Assembly (NCBI GenBank): GCA_038502395.1
Contig: JARJIL010000009.1
Location: 28,447,647-28,511,646, forward strand
Source of the DNA: Dittrichia graveolens
Lineage: Eukaryota > Streptophyta > Magnoliopsida > Asterales > Asteraceae
DNA length: 64,000 nucleotides
Reading direction: 5' to 3'
A program made the translations under genes and the position numbers. Below the pieces are notes generated by a model. That model was not told where the DNA came from. It did no database searches and worked only from the letters and a program-made list of their open reading frames with translations. Shown piece by piece: positions 1-11,243 of the stretch (position 1 is the first letter of the stretch; the number at the start of each line of letters is the position of its first letter).

Positions 1-1
1 G

Positions 2-826
2 GCTGATGAATCCAAAAAGGTGGCATATGCACGAAAGATGCTGCGAGGTAGAGCGGTGTCTTGGTATGATACGGTGATAGCTTCTACACCGGCTGCTGTC
101 CTCAACTCTATGACGTGGTCTGATTTTCTGAGGATTATGAGGGCTAAATATTGTTCAGCCCAGGTGGTAGAAGCTGTGGATAATGAGTTCCGAGCCTTGT
201 CTAAAGGCAATCGATCTGTTGAGGAACTCATCACCAGGTATACCGAATTGGTCCGTTTCGTGCAGGGTTCTTTACCTGACGAAGAAGCAAAGATTAACCG
301 CTTTGCACTTGCTCTGCCACCGGAGTATCGATCATCCGTCCGTTTTGCCACTACTCTGGATAGGGCATTTGATATTGCACGCCGATATGAGACTGATCAT
401 GCTTCACAAGCTGGGGGAACTTCCTAAAGGAAGTTTGAACAGTCTTCTAGGTCGAAGGCTTCAGGTGGAGGATCGTGGCAGAGGCAACCACAGCAGCAAC
501 AAGGGGGTTCGAGGTATAGTCCTTCAGATGATCTATGGTGTGCTGCGTGTCGATCTAGGCATACTGGGCATTGCACCAAGGATACTTTAAGGTGTCCTAA
601 ATGTGGGCAAAAGGGGCATATAGCTGAAAGCTGTAAATATAAAGATAATGTGTGCTACAAATGTTTCAAGCCTGGACACCGATCGGTTGACTGTAGGTCG
701 GGTTCCAACACCGGATCAGGAGGAGCTGGTGGATCTTCCTCGGGTCGGGGGAAGAATGTTGCACCTCGTGCACCAGGCAGGGCTTTTCAAATGACAGCCG
801 ATGAGGCTAAGGCTGCAGGTGATGTT
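2..826 (+). pseudogene. gag: E1 gag (partial): capsid-like domain and three zinc knuckles
   Basis: Gag forms the particle that packages element RNA. The visible part opens inside the retrotransposon gag domain (RGRAVSWYDT, then ALPPEYRSSVRF) in frame 2. A TAA stop at 425-427 breaks it. The same frame continues through a basic, Gln-rich linker to three cysteine clusters: an atypical CAACRSRHTGHC at 539-574, a CX2CX4HX4C knuckle at 593-634 and another at 653-694. A Gly/Ser-rich spacer leads to the protease. Gag and Pol share one frame with no separate stop, as is usual for plant chromoviruses. The N-terminus is missing because the window starts inside the gene. Confidence 0.88.
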
Positions 827-1468
827 ATCACTGGCACCTTTCTTATTAATAATTCTCCTGCCTGTGTTTTATTTGATTCAGGAGCAACATATTCTTTCAT
901 CTCTGCATTCTTATGTGCTAAACTGCAATTGCCTATTTGCACATTGACTGATCCGTTAAGCGTTGAAGTTGCTAGTGGTAGGATAGTCTCTGTTGTTCAT
1001 AGAGTTCCTATTGCACTGATTGATATTGACGGGACTAGTTTCCCCGTTTCATTTTTGGTTATGCCGATTGCTGGGTTTGATGTAATAATCGGGATGGATT
1101 GGCTCAGCAATCAAAATGCTGAGATTATTTGCTCTAAAAAGATTATTAAAATTCCTTTCTCTGACAGGTCATATGCTGTGGCTCGAGGTGAAGGAAGAAC
1201 TTCTGAAACTCCATTGATTTCTATGATGAAAGCTCGCAAGTTTGTAGCCAAGGGATGTGAATCCTATTTGGCTTATTTTATTGATACACACATGGAGAAG
1301 AAAGTTGTAAATGACATTCGGGTAGTTTCTGAATACCCGGGTGTTTTCCCTGATGAATTACCGGGTTTGCCACCGGTAAGAGATGTAGAATATTAGATAG
1401 ATCTTGTACCAGGTGCTACTCTTGTAGCAAGATCTCCTTATCGTCTTGCACCATCCGAGGTCCACGAG
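827..1468 (+). pseudogene. E1 aspartic protease region of Pol
   Basis: The retropepsin cleaves the Gag-Pol polyprotein. The catalytic triplet Asp-Ser-Gly lies at 875-883 within VLFDSGATYSF. Downstream hallmarks are the ...GFDVIIGMDWLS flap-side motif at about 1075-1108 and a conserved CESYLAYF linker at about 1256-1282. The frame is shared with gag. It is stopped by TAG at 1394-1396, where related elements carry a Gln before IDLVPG. After that stop the same frame runs into reverse transcriptase, so this is one nonsense mutation, not the end of the gene. Confidence 0.9.
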
Positions 1469-3322
1469 ATGATGAATCAGATACATGAACTTCTTGATAG
1501 AGGTTTTATTCGTCCCAGCTCTTCGCCTTGGGGAGCTCCAGTCTTGTTTGTTAAAAAGAAAGACGGGAAGATGCGGATGTGCATTGACTACAGGGAGCTG
1601 AATAAGCGAACTGTAAAGAACAAGTACCCTCTTCCTCGTATTGATGATCTGTTTGATCAACTTCAGGGTGCTACTTGCTTTTCAAAGATAGATCTTCGTT
1701 CTGGTTATCATCAAGTCCGTGTACGCGATGAAGATATTCCAAAGACGGCTTTCAGAACGAGATATGGGCATTATGAGTTTCTTGTGATGCCTTTCGGATT
1801 GACAAATGCTCCAGCAATATTTATGGATCTTATGAACCGTGTCTGTCATGCCTTTCTTGACAAATTTGTCATTGTATTCATCGATGACATTCTTATTTAT
1901 TCCAGATCTGAAGCAGAACACGAAACACATCTTCGCATAGTTCTTGACACTCTGATGCGAGAACAATTATATGCTAAATTCTCTAAATGCGAGTTCTGGC
2001 TCGAAAAGATACACTTTCTTGGGCATATGATAAGCAAGGATGGTGTAATGGTTGATCCAGCCAAAGTTGAGACGGTGATGAATTGGGGAATTCCCAAAAC
2101 CCCATCTGAGATTCGTAGCTTCTTAGGACTTGCCGGTTACTATCGGCGGTTCATCCAGAATTTCTCTAAGATTGCAGGTCCTTTGACGAAGCTTACACGA
2201 AAGGATGTTCCCTATTCGTGGTCTGATGAACAAGATAAAGCATTCCAAACATTGAAACAACTCTTATGTCAAGCTCCAATTCTGACTCTACCAGATGGGT
2301 CAGAAGATTTTATTGTTTACTGTGATGCTTCTTACGCAGGTTTGGGAAGTGTCCTTATCCAGAAGGACAAGGTTATATCTTATGCTTCCCGCCAACTGAA
2401 GCCACATGAGAAAAGCTATCCGACTCATGATCTGGAGTTGGCAGCTATTGTCTTTGCTCTGAAACTATGGCGCCACTACTTGTATGGCACCAAATGTGTG
2501 GTATTCACTGATCATAAGAGCCTCCAGTATGTTTCTACCCAGAAGGAGCTCAATATGAGGCAACGCAGGTGGATGGAATTGATTAAGGACTATGATTGTG
2601 AAATCAAATACCACCCGGGCAAGGCTAATGTGGTGGCTGATGCACTAAGCCGAAAGGGCTCCACAGAAACCGTTAAATTCATGAAAATTACTATCATTTC
2701 TGATCTTATCACTCGACTGAAGGAGGCTCAGCAAGAAGCCTTATTAGAAGCTAATCTAAAGGCAGAAGTTATGGCTAAATTGAAGGAGCAGCTACAAGAT
2801 GACAGCAGGGGATTGAAGACATACAGGTCCCGAATCTGGGTACCTAGCATCGGAGGGAACCGGGATCTAATCTTGAAGGAGGCACACAGTTCTCATTTAT
2901 CTGTTCATCCTGGGTGCACTAAAATGTACCATGATCTTAAGGCACTTTACTGGTGGCCTACATTGAAACGTGACATTGCCTCCTATGTGGAGAAATGTCA
3001 GATCTGTGCACAGGTGAAGACCGAGCACCAAAGACCCTATGGTAATTTGCAACAATTACCAATTCCAGAATGGAAATGGGACAACATTACCATGGATTTT
3101 GTTACTAAATTGCCCAGGACTTCAAAAGGGCATGACATGATCTGCGTAATTGTTGATAGACTCACCAAGAGTGCACACTTCCTAGCAGTTAATGAATCTT
3201 CTTCTATGCCTTGTCTTGCTCAGTTATATATCAATGAAATTGTCGCTCGACATGGTGTTCCTCTATCTATTGTCTCTGATAGGGATACACAGTTTGTTTC
3301 ACACTTCTGGAGCAGTCTTTAA
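1397..3322 (+). pseudogene. pol: E1 reverse transcriptase, RNase H and integrase N-terminal half
   Basis: Reverse transcriptase copies element RNA into DNA. Motifs in order are RMCIDYRELNK, LRSGYHQVRV, FGLTNAPAIFM and FIDDI, whose catalytic Asp pair lies at 1883-1888. RNase H follows, with YCDASYAGLG (first catalytic Asp at 2324-2326) and FTDHKSLQY. Integrase starts with an HHCC zinc site (two His near 2884-2910, CQIC near 2998-3009). It continues to the first two catalytic Asp residues, in MDFVTK (3095-3097) and VSDRDTQF (3278-3280). A TAA at 3320-3322 interrupts the reading frame in a WSSL*RELGT context. All three domains look otherwise undamaged over about 1.9 kb, so this is a young or slowly decayed copy. 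Confidence 0.92.
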
Positions 3323-4162
3323 AGGGAGCTCGGTACTCGTGTTCATTTGAGTACCACATATCATCCACAGACAGATGGACAGTCCGAAAGGACTATCCAA
3401 ACTCTTGAAGACATGCTACGCGCATGTGTACTTGAATACGGTGGCTCATGGGATTCTCATTTACCTTTGATTGAGTTTGCTTATAACAACTCATATCATT
3501 CTAGTATTGGTATGCCACCATATGAGATGCTTTATGGTAGGCGTTGTTGCACACCTACCTGTTGGCTTGAACCAGGAGAGAAACAGTATGCTGGACCTGA
3601 TCTGGTCCAGATTACTGCTGATAAAGTCAAGTGTGCACGGGAGAAACTTAAAGCAGCCAGAGACAGGCAAAAGATGTATGCAGATCCGAAACGCAGGCCG
3701 GTTACATTTGAAATAGGTGATCGCGTATTCTTGAAGGTTTCTCCATGGAAGGGTGTTATCAGGTTCGGTAAGAAGGGGAAGTTGAGCCCGCGATACATTG
3801 GTCCTTTCAGAATCATTCAGAAAGTCAACGAGCAGACAGTATCTTTGGAGTTACCTCCAGAGTTATCAGGTATTCATAATACCTTTAATGTTTGCTATCT
3901 GTGCAAGTGCAAGGTAGATGAAGATCAGATTCTACCTCTGCAAGACCTGAAAGTGGATTCTTCTACACGGCTTGTAGAAGAACCAATTGAAATTTTGAAC
4001 ACAAAGACCAAGCGGCTGAGGAAGAAGATAATTCAGCTTGTATTGGTCAAATGGAAGCATAATCTCGGATCGAACCTTACATGGGAGACCGAGGAGGATA
4101 TGAAAGCACGCTATCCCCACTTATTTTCTGAAAAGCAGATTCCGAGGACGGAATCTTCTTAA
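3323..4162 (+). pseudogene. E1 integrase C-terminal half with chromodomain-like tail
   Basis: This continues the same frame after the stop at 3320-3322. The third catalytic residue of the DDE triad is Glu at 3386-3388, in a TDGQSERT context. The GPFRI and HNTFNVCYL segments of the gypsy integrase C-terminus follow. The tail (LVLVKWKHN...LTWETEEDM) resembles the chromodomain-type extension that steers chromoviruses to heterochromatin. Whether it keeps a working aromatic cage cannot be judged here. The TAA at 4160-4162 is the natural stop and abuts the polypurine tract. Confidence 0.88.
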
Positions 4163-4172
4163 GGGGGGTAGA
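4161..4172 (+). other. E1 polypurine tract
   Basis: AAGGGGGGTAGA lies 2 nt before the 3' LTR (TGTAACATCC from 4175). It is the expected plus-strand primer site for reverse transcription. Equivalent tracts precede the 3' LTRs of E2, E4, E5 and E6. Confidence 0.9.
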
Positions 4173-4174
4173 TT

Positions 4175-7100
4175 TGTAACATCCTCAAAACGGGCCTAGA
4201 CGGGTCCGAATATGGTTGAAGGAGAGATCAAAGATTCAAGCAAACAAGCTGTGATTCCAGCAAGGAAACAAGATTAAATCAGTCCACAATCATCATATTC
4301 TTCATCTCTACCATAGTAAGCTTCATCTCCATGCTTGTTCTTCATTCTTGATTTTTGGGTTTTTGAAGAAAACTCATAAAACTCTTGTTCCAGCAGCTAA
4401 ATAAGGATCAAAATAGTCCCACAAGTTGTTTCTAATCATCCTTTAATCATTGTAAAGTGCCAATTCATCCTTGTTCATGCTAGAGTTCTTCATGTAACAT
4501 CCTCAAATATGGCCTATTCGCGTGCTCCATTTGGTATGTCAATTTATTTAAAAGTATTAAATGAATATATATGTTAAGTATTAATAGAAAATATGTAATT
4601 GGCTAGTTAAATGTGAAATCAAAAATATTATTAAAAATAGAAAAGAATTATAAAATAATAACTGGTTTCAAACGAGGTTTCCAAAAATATCCTCGTTAGT
4701 TGAAACGGTTATTCGGGTGTTGTGTTGTATGTTGAAAAGGGGAACAAATACCTCTTAAAAGATAAATAATAACCTTGGGTCGGTCCTTACTTATCCAAAA
4801 CAGACAACACACACACACATACGAGACACACACACTCATCTCTTTCACTTGATCTTGAAGAAGAAGGTTCAAGACAACTTCAAGGCTGGAATCAAGCTCC
4901 AAAGGAATCTCCAATCTATTCTTGTTCCCTTCTTCACCATCATCTTCTTGCTTATAAGCTCTCTTCACCTTTGTTCTTCATTTCTAGTTTTAGGTTAAAA
5001 TGGGGCAAAACAAAATTAGCTAATAAAGCTTGAGTCTTTGAGTTGCAATCTGTTTTAGAATCACCTACAAGTAGTTTAGGATTGATTTTATGAATTAAAG
5101 ATATCTTCTTGATTGTAATTCTTGAAATTGACCAAATGGGTCAAATATGGTGAATTCATGGATTAATCATGAATTTGATGTTATAGTAGGTTATGTTTAT
5201 GTTTATGGACTCTCTTTGATGCCCCAAAGCTTGTACATAACTTGGACTTAATTAAAAACATGTAAAACTTGAGTTGGAATGGCTGAAATCTGGGCAGAAA
5301 CACTCTTCTCGTGGCCTGGATGAATGTCGCGGCGCGACCAGTGCAGCAGAAAACAGAAACTTGTTTTTTTTCAATGTACATGGTATAAGGGTTATAGTTG
5401 GATCATTTTGGCACTTTAAGGGGTATCATTGGGGGTTAGGACTAGTGTAAGAATACATGTACTTGATGTGTGGTAATCTAAATGAATTAAATATATATGC
5501 AATAGATAATGGTTGAATCACTTTTGACCATTTTAGAGGCATTTAGTATGGTTTAGACATATTTAGGAAACTAAACATTAGAACTAGCATGTGTATATGA
5601 TTTTTGGTATTCTAAGTGGGCTTATATGTGTACTAATAGGTAATTAAGCTATCAAGGAGAGCCGAGTTCATATTGTGTTGTTTATAAACACACGAGGTGA
5701 GCACTGACTCTTATGACTTCAATTTAGGAAGTTTTAAATGCAAGAACAGTTATATGATTATGATATGCCACAACTTGTATTATGAAAGCCATATGTTTGC
5801 TAGTATGAAAAGAATCCATGATATGCCTTGTTAATTGATGTGCAAGACATGTATTTAAGTACATGTACACACTTGATGAATAATACGTTATATGAATAAA
5901 GCATGCATGCACTTGTCCCTGTAAAGGGTGATTGATAAAACTATCTGTATGTCCGGACAATATATGTAATTAAGGTCGGCTTCGGCTGGGTCCTGGGCCT
6001 ACGGGCATAATGTTCTGGACTAACGGTACTCGAGTACTGTTCCTTTCAGCAATTGAGGTGAGTGCCTTAAATGGCTAAGCCTAATGAGCTTTGGCTCCTT
6101 AACGAGCAGGGTGATTCACTTGGGTGATGAAACCCACATGGATGGTAGTGTCTGATTCCCCCGGTGGTAGTGGTTTGAGCTGGCTTTGCAACCCGGCAAT
6201 ATAATACACTCGCTGGACATGTCAACACTCCGCTATATGTTAGGATAGCATTGTTTGCTTATTCTGCTATATGACTTGTTATATTGCTAAGGACTTGCTT
6301 AATTATTATGCATGATTGTTAGTAATCACTAGCTATATTTATATAGCTAATGTTGTTGATGTTTAACATTTTACAGATAAGGAATAAACGGCTTGGTGAG
6401 TTGGGGACACTCGTGGCTGTTATAGAAGCCTTTTTGGAAGGAACACTACTTTTGGTATAATAGTATTATGGTCGGTTTAGTTTAAAGTAACACTGGTAGT
6501 CGTGTTTGGCAAGTTTTGTTTTGTATATTTGTATATACGCCAAACACGAGTTTAAATTGTAATAGTTTAATAGGCTTGGGTTTGTTTATTATTTTTGAAA
6601 ATTCCGCTGCTTTGTTTTTGAAATTCGGTTAGGATAACTAACAGGTAAACATTCAATTTACAAACGGACCCATGCAGTTTAAAAACTCAAATTTTTACAG
6701 ATTTTTAAGGTTTCAAAGGCGGTGTTACACTTCATGTTCTTGAAATTTTAGGTTTTGATGGGTTATGGTGATTTTTCAATCAAGAACTGAAATTGATGAT
6801 TGAAATAGGTTTTGATATCATTTATAAGTGTATAGGAATCAATTCCATGAATTAATGTAGTGTTCTTGATGCGTTTTGAATTTTGGCTCAAATGGGTCAA
6901 AATTGGTCAAATACGGGTCAAACTGATTTTGACCTTCAAGAATTGAAATTTAGTGCTCTAATTGATCTTATAACTTGTTAGGATTGATTAGAACTCAATT
7001 GGTGCATTAGAAGTGGTGTTTATGCACAAATCCAATATTTAGCCTAAATGGGTCAAAATGGCCAAAATGGCCTAAATCCGTTTTTACACATCAAGAACTA

Positions 7101-8764
7101 ATTTTTAAGGTTCTAATAGGTTCATATGACTTGTATGAATTGATTAGAACATTGGTTGTGAATTGGAATGGTTGTTTTGCTTGAATTGGCTAAAATAGTG
7201 AAAAATAGGCCATAAATAGGCAAGAAATTGGAAAATGATACCAAACAAAGAGTTTAAAGGTTTTGGTCAGTTGAAACACCTTCAATACATCATATTAGGT
7301 GTATATGGAGTGTTGTAAGTGTTGGAATTGGTCTACACCAAGTTTTGGCCATTATGCGCACGTCTTTGTCTATTTAATTGTGATTTTCGTATGAATTAAT
7401 TGGATAGGAGTTTTTGATGTTAGAAAGCTTCCACAAGTGTAAATGGTCCTATGAAAGACTAGAATTTTACCAAAATTGATTTGGAATTGAAATGAGCTAA
7501 AATGAGCCCGTTGTGCACAAAACAAGCATCAGCTGCAGTTCTGCACACTGGTCGCGGCGCGACAAGGCTGTGTCGCGGCGCGACACCCCTGCACACAGCT
7601 TTCTTTGCTGTTTTGTGCTACGTATTTGCGTGTTGTTTCTTGGACTTCTATAGTTAGTTAATAAATGGTTTAAAAACACCATTAGGGTATTGTTTCAAGT
7701 ATCCTAGACGTTCCTCGCGTGTTCAAATGATTGATGCATAAGTCTTGGTATTATAGGTTGAATTGACAATCCGTGTGTGCCAAAGCAAGGTCTTTGCTTA
7801 TTCTAGCCTATCAGGTGAGTGACGAATGACATAACAATTAATATACTTTTAACATATATTAACAATGATCACATAATTGTATACCATGATTTGTACACGC
7901 ACTTGTTTAAGTGTAGGATTGCATGATAATGCTAGAACTTACCATGTTGACACAATGTAGTATGCACTTGTTTAGGTGTATGCTATGATGATAAATGAAT
8001 ATATGCGCGCATTGATGATCGATTGATTGATGATTCGGTTGAATCATACTATCTGTTTGTGATCTGTACGGATCTATTGGGCAAGGTTTGCCCCAGACCA
8101 AGTTGTCCTACTTATTGGGCAAGGTTTGCCCCGGACAAGGTTTGTCCTCTTCGGGTATAGCTGCGGCTGTACAATAGAGGAACTGTTGATTCCAAAACGC
8201 AATGGTGGACGCTTAACAGCTCCCCCACCGGCGCGGTTGATGTGTCTGGTACCCCCGTTTGGTGCATTGAGCCGGGTTAGCTCCCCTGCAAGATATGCTA
8301 CCTCCTGACTACGCCAGCTCATCGCGAGATGCTAGGATAGAACTATCTGAGCATGATTGATGATATGTGATGTACTTATATTGATTGCATGCTATTTGGT
8401 ACTCACTAGCTATTATAGCTAATAGATGCTACACTCCACATGTGCAGGTAATCCTCAGTGAGCTCGGGAGCCTGCGGGTAGTTAATTGCTTTGGGAGGAA
8501 CACTGCTTTTATGTTTAAACTCTATTGAACTATGTTTATGTCTATTTAAGATAATGGTCAGCCGGTTATGTATTCCGTAACACCAACTGTCGTTTGTGGC
8601 ATCATTTTGAATGTTATATAGTTTGCCACGTGTTTTTACTTCCGCTGCATTTTTAAATTATAAGACAGGTCTAAATATTCTATTTACAGTCAAACCCACA
8701 CGGTTTGAAAACTTAAATAGTATTTTAAAAAGAAAAATTTGGTTCTCAAAAGCACGGTGTTACA
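4175..8764 (+). repeat. E1 3' LTR, split by solo LTR S1
   Basis: The LTR runs 4175-4492, is interrupted by S1, and resumes at 6735-8764; without S1 it is about 2.35 kb. It starts TGTAACATCC and ends TGTTACA. Intron-like landmarks by hand: donor TAG|GTTTTG at 6752; acceptor ...TTATAG ending 7756; 58-nt exon-like segment 7757-7814; donor CAG|GTGAGT at 7815; CTAAT at 8419-8423; acceptor GTGCAG ending 8447. Two GTCGCGGCGCGAC words lie at about 7550-7587. A block resembling TGTGTCTGATCCC lies near 8240. Confidence 0.88.
4493..6729 (+). repeat. S1: solo gypsy LTR inside E1's LTR
   Basis: A 2237-bp LTR, TGTAACATCC...TGTTACA, with no internal region. It is flanked by the perfect 5-bp duplication CTTCA (4488-4492 and 6730-6734), so it is a complete insertion reduced to one LTR by recombination. 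It holds a CT-rich leader-like stretch (4830-4870), candidate first donor at 4994, acceptor ending 5639, exon-like segment 5640-5696 (57 nt), donor GAG|GTGAGC at 5697, a 12-bp palindrome GTACTCGAGTAC near 6026, CTAAT at 6347-6351 and acceptor TTACAG ending 6376. One GTCGCGGCGCGAC word lies at about 5326. Confidence 0.93.
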
Positions 8765-9585
8765 TGAGCTTGGCACTCGTGTTCAGCTGAACACTACTTA
8801 CTACCCACAAACGGCTGGTCAATCTGAACGGACGATTCAAACTTTGGAGGATATGCTTTGTGCGTGTGTACTTGAGTTTGGTGGATCATGAAATTCTCAT
8901 CTCTTAGCTTATAACAATTCTTATCATTCCAGCATTGGAATACCACCTTACGAGTGCTCTACGGAAGACGTTGTCGCACTCCAACTTGTTGGTTGGAACC
9001 TGGTGAGAAACAGTTTTTTGGACCTGAGATTGTCCATATTACACCTGACAAAGTTAATGTGGCCCTTAAAAACCTGAAAGCAGCGTGTGACCGACAGAAG
9101 ATGTATGCGGATCCTAGACGCAGTCCCGCTACATTTGATGTTGGTGATCGTGTGTTCTTGAAATTTATTTCTTGGAAGGGCGTCATCCGTTTTGGACATA
9201 AGGGAAAGTTGAGTCCACGTTTCATAGGTCCGTTCAAAGTTGTTCGTAAAGTCAATGATCATACGGTAACTCTTGAGCTGCCACCTGAACTTGCTGGTAT
9301 TCATGACACCTTGTGTGCTATCTACGCAAGTGTAACGTTGAAGAAAATCAGATCCTTCCATTCCAAGAACTAAAGGTTGACTCTTCTAAACGACTCGTAG
9401 AAGAACCAGTTGAAAATCTTGACATGAAGGTCAAGAAGCTACGTAAGAAGATGGTCAAGCTGGTTCTTGTGAAGTGGAAGCACAACTTAGGTCCAAACCT
9501 AACTTGGGAAACCGAGGACGAGATGAAGGCAAGATACCCTCACTTGTTTATCACTGAGCTGATTCCGAGTACAAAATCCTGTTAA
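8765..9585 (+). pseudogene. E2 integrase fragment (C-terminal half)
   Basis: This is what remains to the right of E1's insertion point: an integrase resembling E1's, starting at the ELGTRVQL segment and reaching the chromodomain-like tail and a TAA at 9583-9585. TGA replaces a Trp codon near 8888, a short in-frame stretch after it is missing, and frameshifts lie near 8953 and 9320. The DDE glutamate context GQSERTIQTL is present. The 5' half of E2 should lie left of E1, outside this window. Confidence 0.85.
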
Positions 9586-10612
9586 GGGAGGTAGATTTGT
9601 AACATCCTCGATTGGGTCTAATTGTATTTAATGAGTACGCGTATGTAAATTAATAGAATATGTATATATTCTAGTTGTAATATGTGGGATTTAGTTAATT
9701 AAGCGAGTTAATGAAATATGTGTATATATTTCCTAGTTGTTAATTAAGAAAGAAATATTAATGTGAATAATAAAAAGAATTGTGAGGTGTGTTGTGAAAA
9801 TAATTGAGAACCAGAGGCGGTTCTACTTTTAGATAAGAATATATATACAAACACACGTATGTTCAAGAAGTTGTTTAGTCAGTCAAGTGAAAAACACACA
9901 CAAAACACACTCTCTCATATTCTTGAAGATTTTGGTGTGTTTGATTCAAACAAAAAAAAAGAGGTTAATATATGTTTCTTTTGATATTTAAGCCTAATTG
10001 ATGTTAGTTATGTGTTAAGTTGAGGCTGGAAACTCATGCTTGATGTGAAGAACTCCATGGTTGAACATATGAAGCTCACTTGATTAGTGGGTTTTGTTTG
10101 TTTGATAGTTTTAATTGGAGTTAATGAGTTAATGATGTTTGTAGTGATGATATATGAAGTTTTGATGTGTTTTAGAAGTGATTTGGGCAAGTTTTAGAAT
10201 CTAAAAAAAAAGATATTTTAGGAAATAAGTCGGCTGAAAGATGAACAAGAAGAAGATGAAGTGCATGTTGGCGAGCGACGCGACGCGTCAGACTAGGGAA
10301 CTTGACGCTTTCCCGAAGATTCGTGCGACCTTCATGATTCATCCGAATTTGTACCTATCCGACTTTCTATGGTCTGACTGTCACATGAGTGGTCTAACTG
10401 TTGCATGGATTATCCGACTATCGCATGTGTGGTCCGACTTTTGATGATCCGACTTTCACCATCCGACCTTTGGGACGCGACGCGTCCGTTGAAAATCTAG
10501 ATGGACCATTTTTTTGTTAAATGTTTTTAAGGTATAAGCAGCACTAGTTCATATGAAGTTATTGTATGGTGTTTATGAATATTAGAAGGTTCTTGTACGT
10601 GTTTTAGTAATA
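9586..10612 (+). repeat. E2 polypurine tract and truncated 3' LTR
   Basis: AGGGAGGTAGA (about 9585-9595) precedes TGTAACATCCTCG at 9598. The LTR is cut at 10612, where reverse LTR S2 begins, so only about 1 kb remains. It has a CACAC/CTCTC leader-like stretch near 9895-9925 and a tract with two GACGCGACGCGTC-type words (about 10275 and 10475) separated by several degenerate TCCGAC units. The tract sits where other families carry theirs. Its second half, including the expected exon-like segment, is absent. Confidence 0.8.
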
Positions 10613-11243
10613 TGTAAAACTGTATTTTCAACCCAAATTTTTTTCTCTTTAAAATATTGTGGAAGCGAATAAATATATACAATATATTTACAACTGAAAA
10701 CACAAAATAGTTTTCCGATTTATTAGTTAAGTCAAAATACAAGTATTACAAAAACTACGGCTCGTCACAATTAAAATTAGAGTGCCCGCCAATTATTCCC
10801 CAAGTAACATCCCCTCACAACCGAACCGCACAACTCACCAAAAACCTGAATAGGAGTGAGAGGTGGGGGATTAGCACAAAGCTAAGTGAATGAAAGTAAA
10901 CTACAACCAAGCATCAATCACAACCACAAGATACCAGACAATCATAACCGTAGGATACCAGATAAACAGATAATCGTGTCCCGGGAAGAACGGCGGTTCT
11001 GCAGAATCTTCAACCAATGCCGGCCAAAGCAAAGGTTTACCGTTAGTTTATTTGCTATTCTCACACAGTATTAGCCTTAAGTTGCAACGAATGCATCAAA
11101 AGATCCAAATACTGATTAGCCGATAGCAAACCAACCCAACACTTAGCCTTGCCGAGCTGACCCCCCAAATATCATGTATACATATCACTGACGCAACAAT
11201 TAATTAACAAACAACCAGTTAATCAATTATCAGACATAAGTCT
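10613..11243 (-). repeat. S2: partial gypsy LTR, reverse, cut by copia 1
   Basis: It begins with a slightly decayed terminus (TGTAAAAC) and matches, in the same orientation, the reverse LTR of E5 at 34995-36719 (same family as S5). Read on the minus strand it shows CTAAT (branch A near 10871), an acceptor ending at 10846, and the near-palindrome GGTTCTGCAGAATC (10995-11008). Copia 1 interrupts it about 14 nt short of where E5 has the second donor. The remainder does not reappear on the other side of copia 1 in this window. Confidence 0.8.

Larger units (their letters stand above)
1..8764 (+). mobile_element. E1: Ty3/gypsy (chromovirus-like) LTR retrotransposon, 5' end outside window
   Basis: The domain order gag, protease, reverse transcriptase, RNase H, integrase is that of Ty3/gypsy elements. 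The C-terminal integrase extension with a WKHN...TWETEEDMK motif resembles the chromodomain-like tail of plant chromoviruses of Del/Tekay type, which also have long LTRs. The 5' LTR, primer-binding site and gag start lie left of the window. The right end is the TGTTACA terminus at 8758-8764. Beyond it, integrase coding sequence of another gypsy element (E2) starts at once, so E1 is inserted in E2. The first five bases after E1 are TGAGC, the expected target-site duplication. Its partner is outside the window. Confidence 0.9.

Noticed and set aside
8948..9361. 137-codon open stretch on the minus strand
   Set aside because: It is antisense to E2's integrase, which is clearly the real coding sense by motif and position.
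10241..10444. 67-codon forward open stretch beginning MNKKKMKCMLAS
   Set aside because: It lies in the CG-rich word tract of E2's truncated LTR. No homologous frame in other LTRs and no supporting features.
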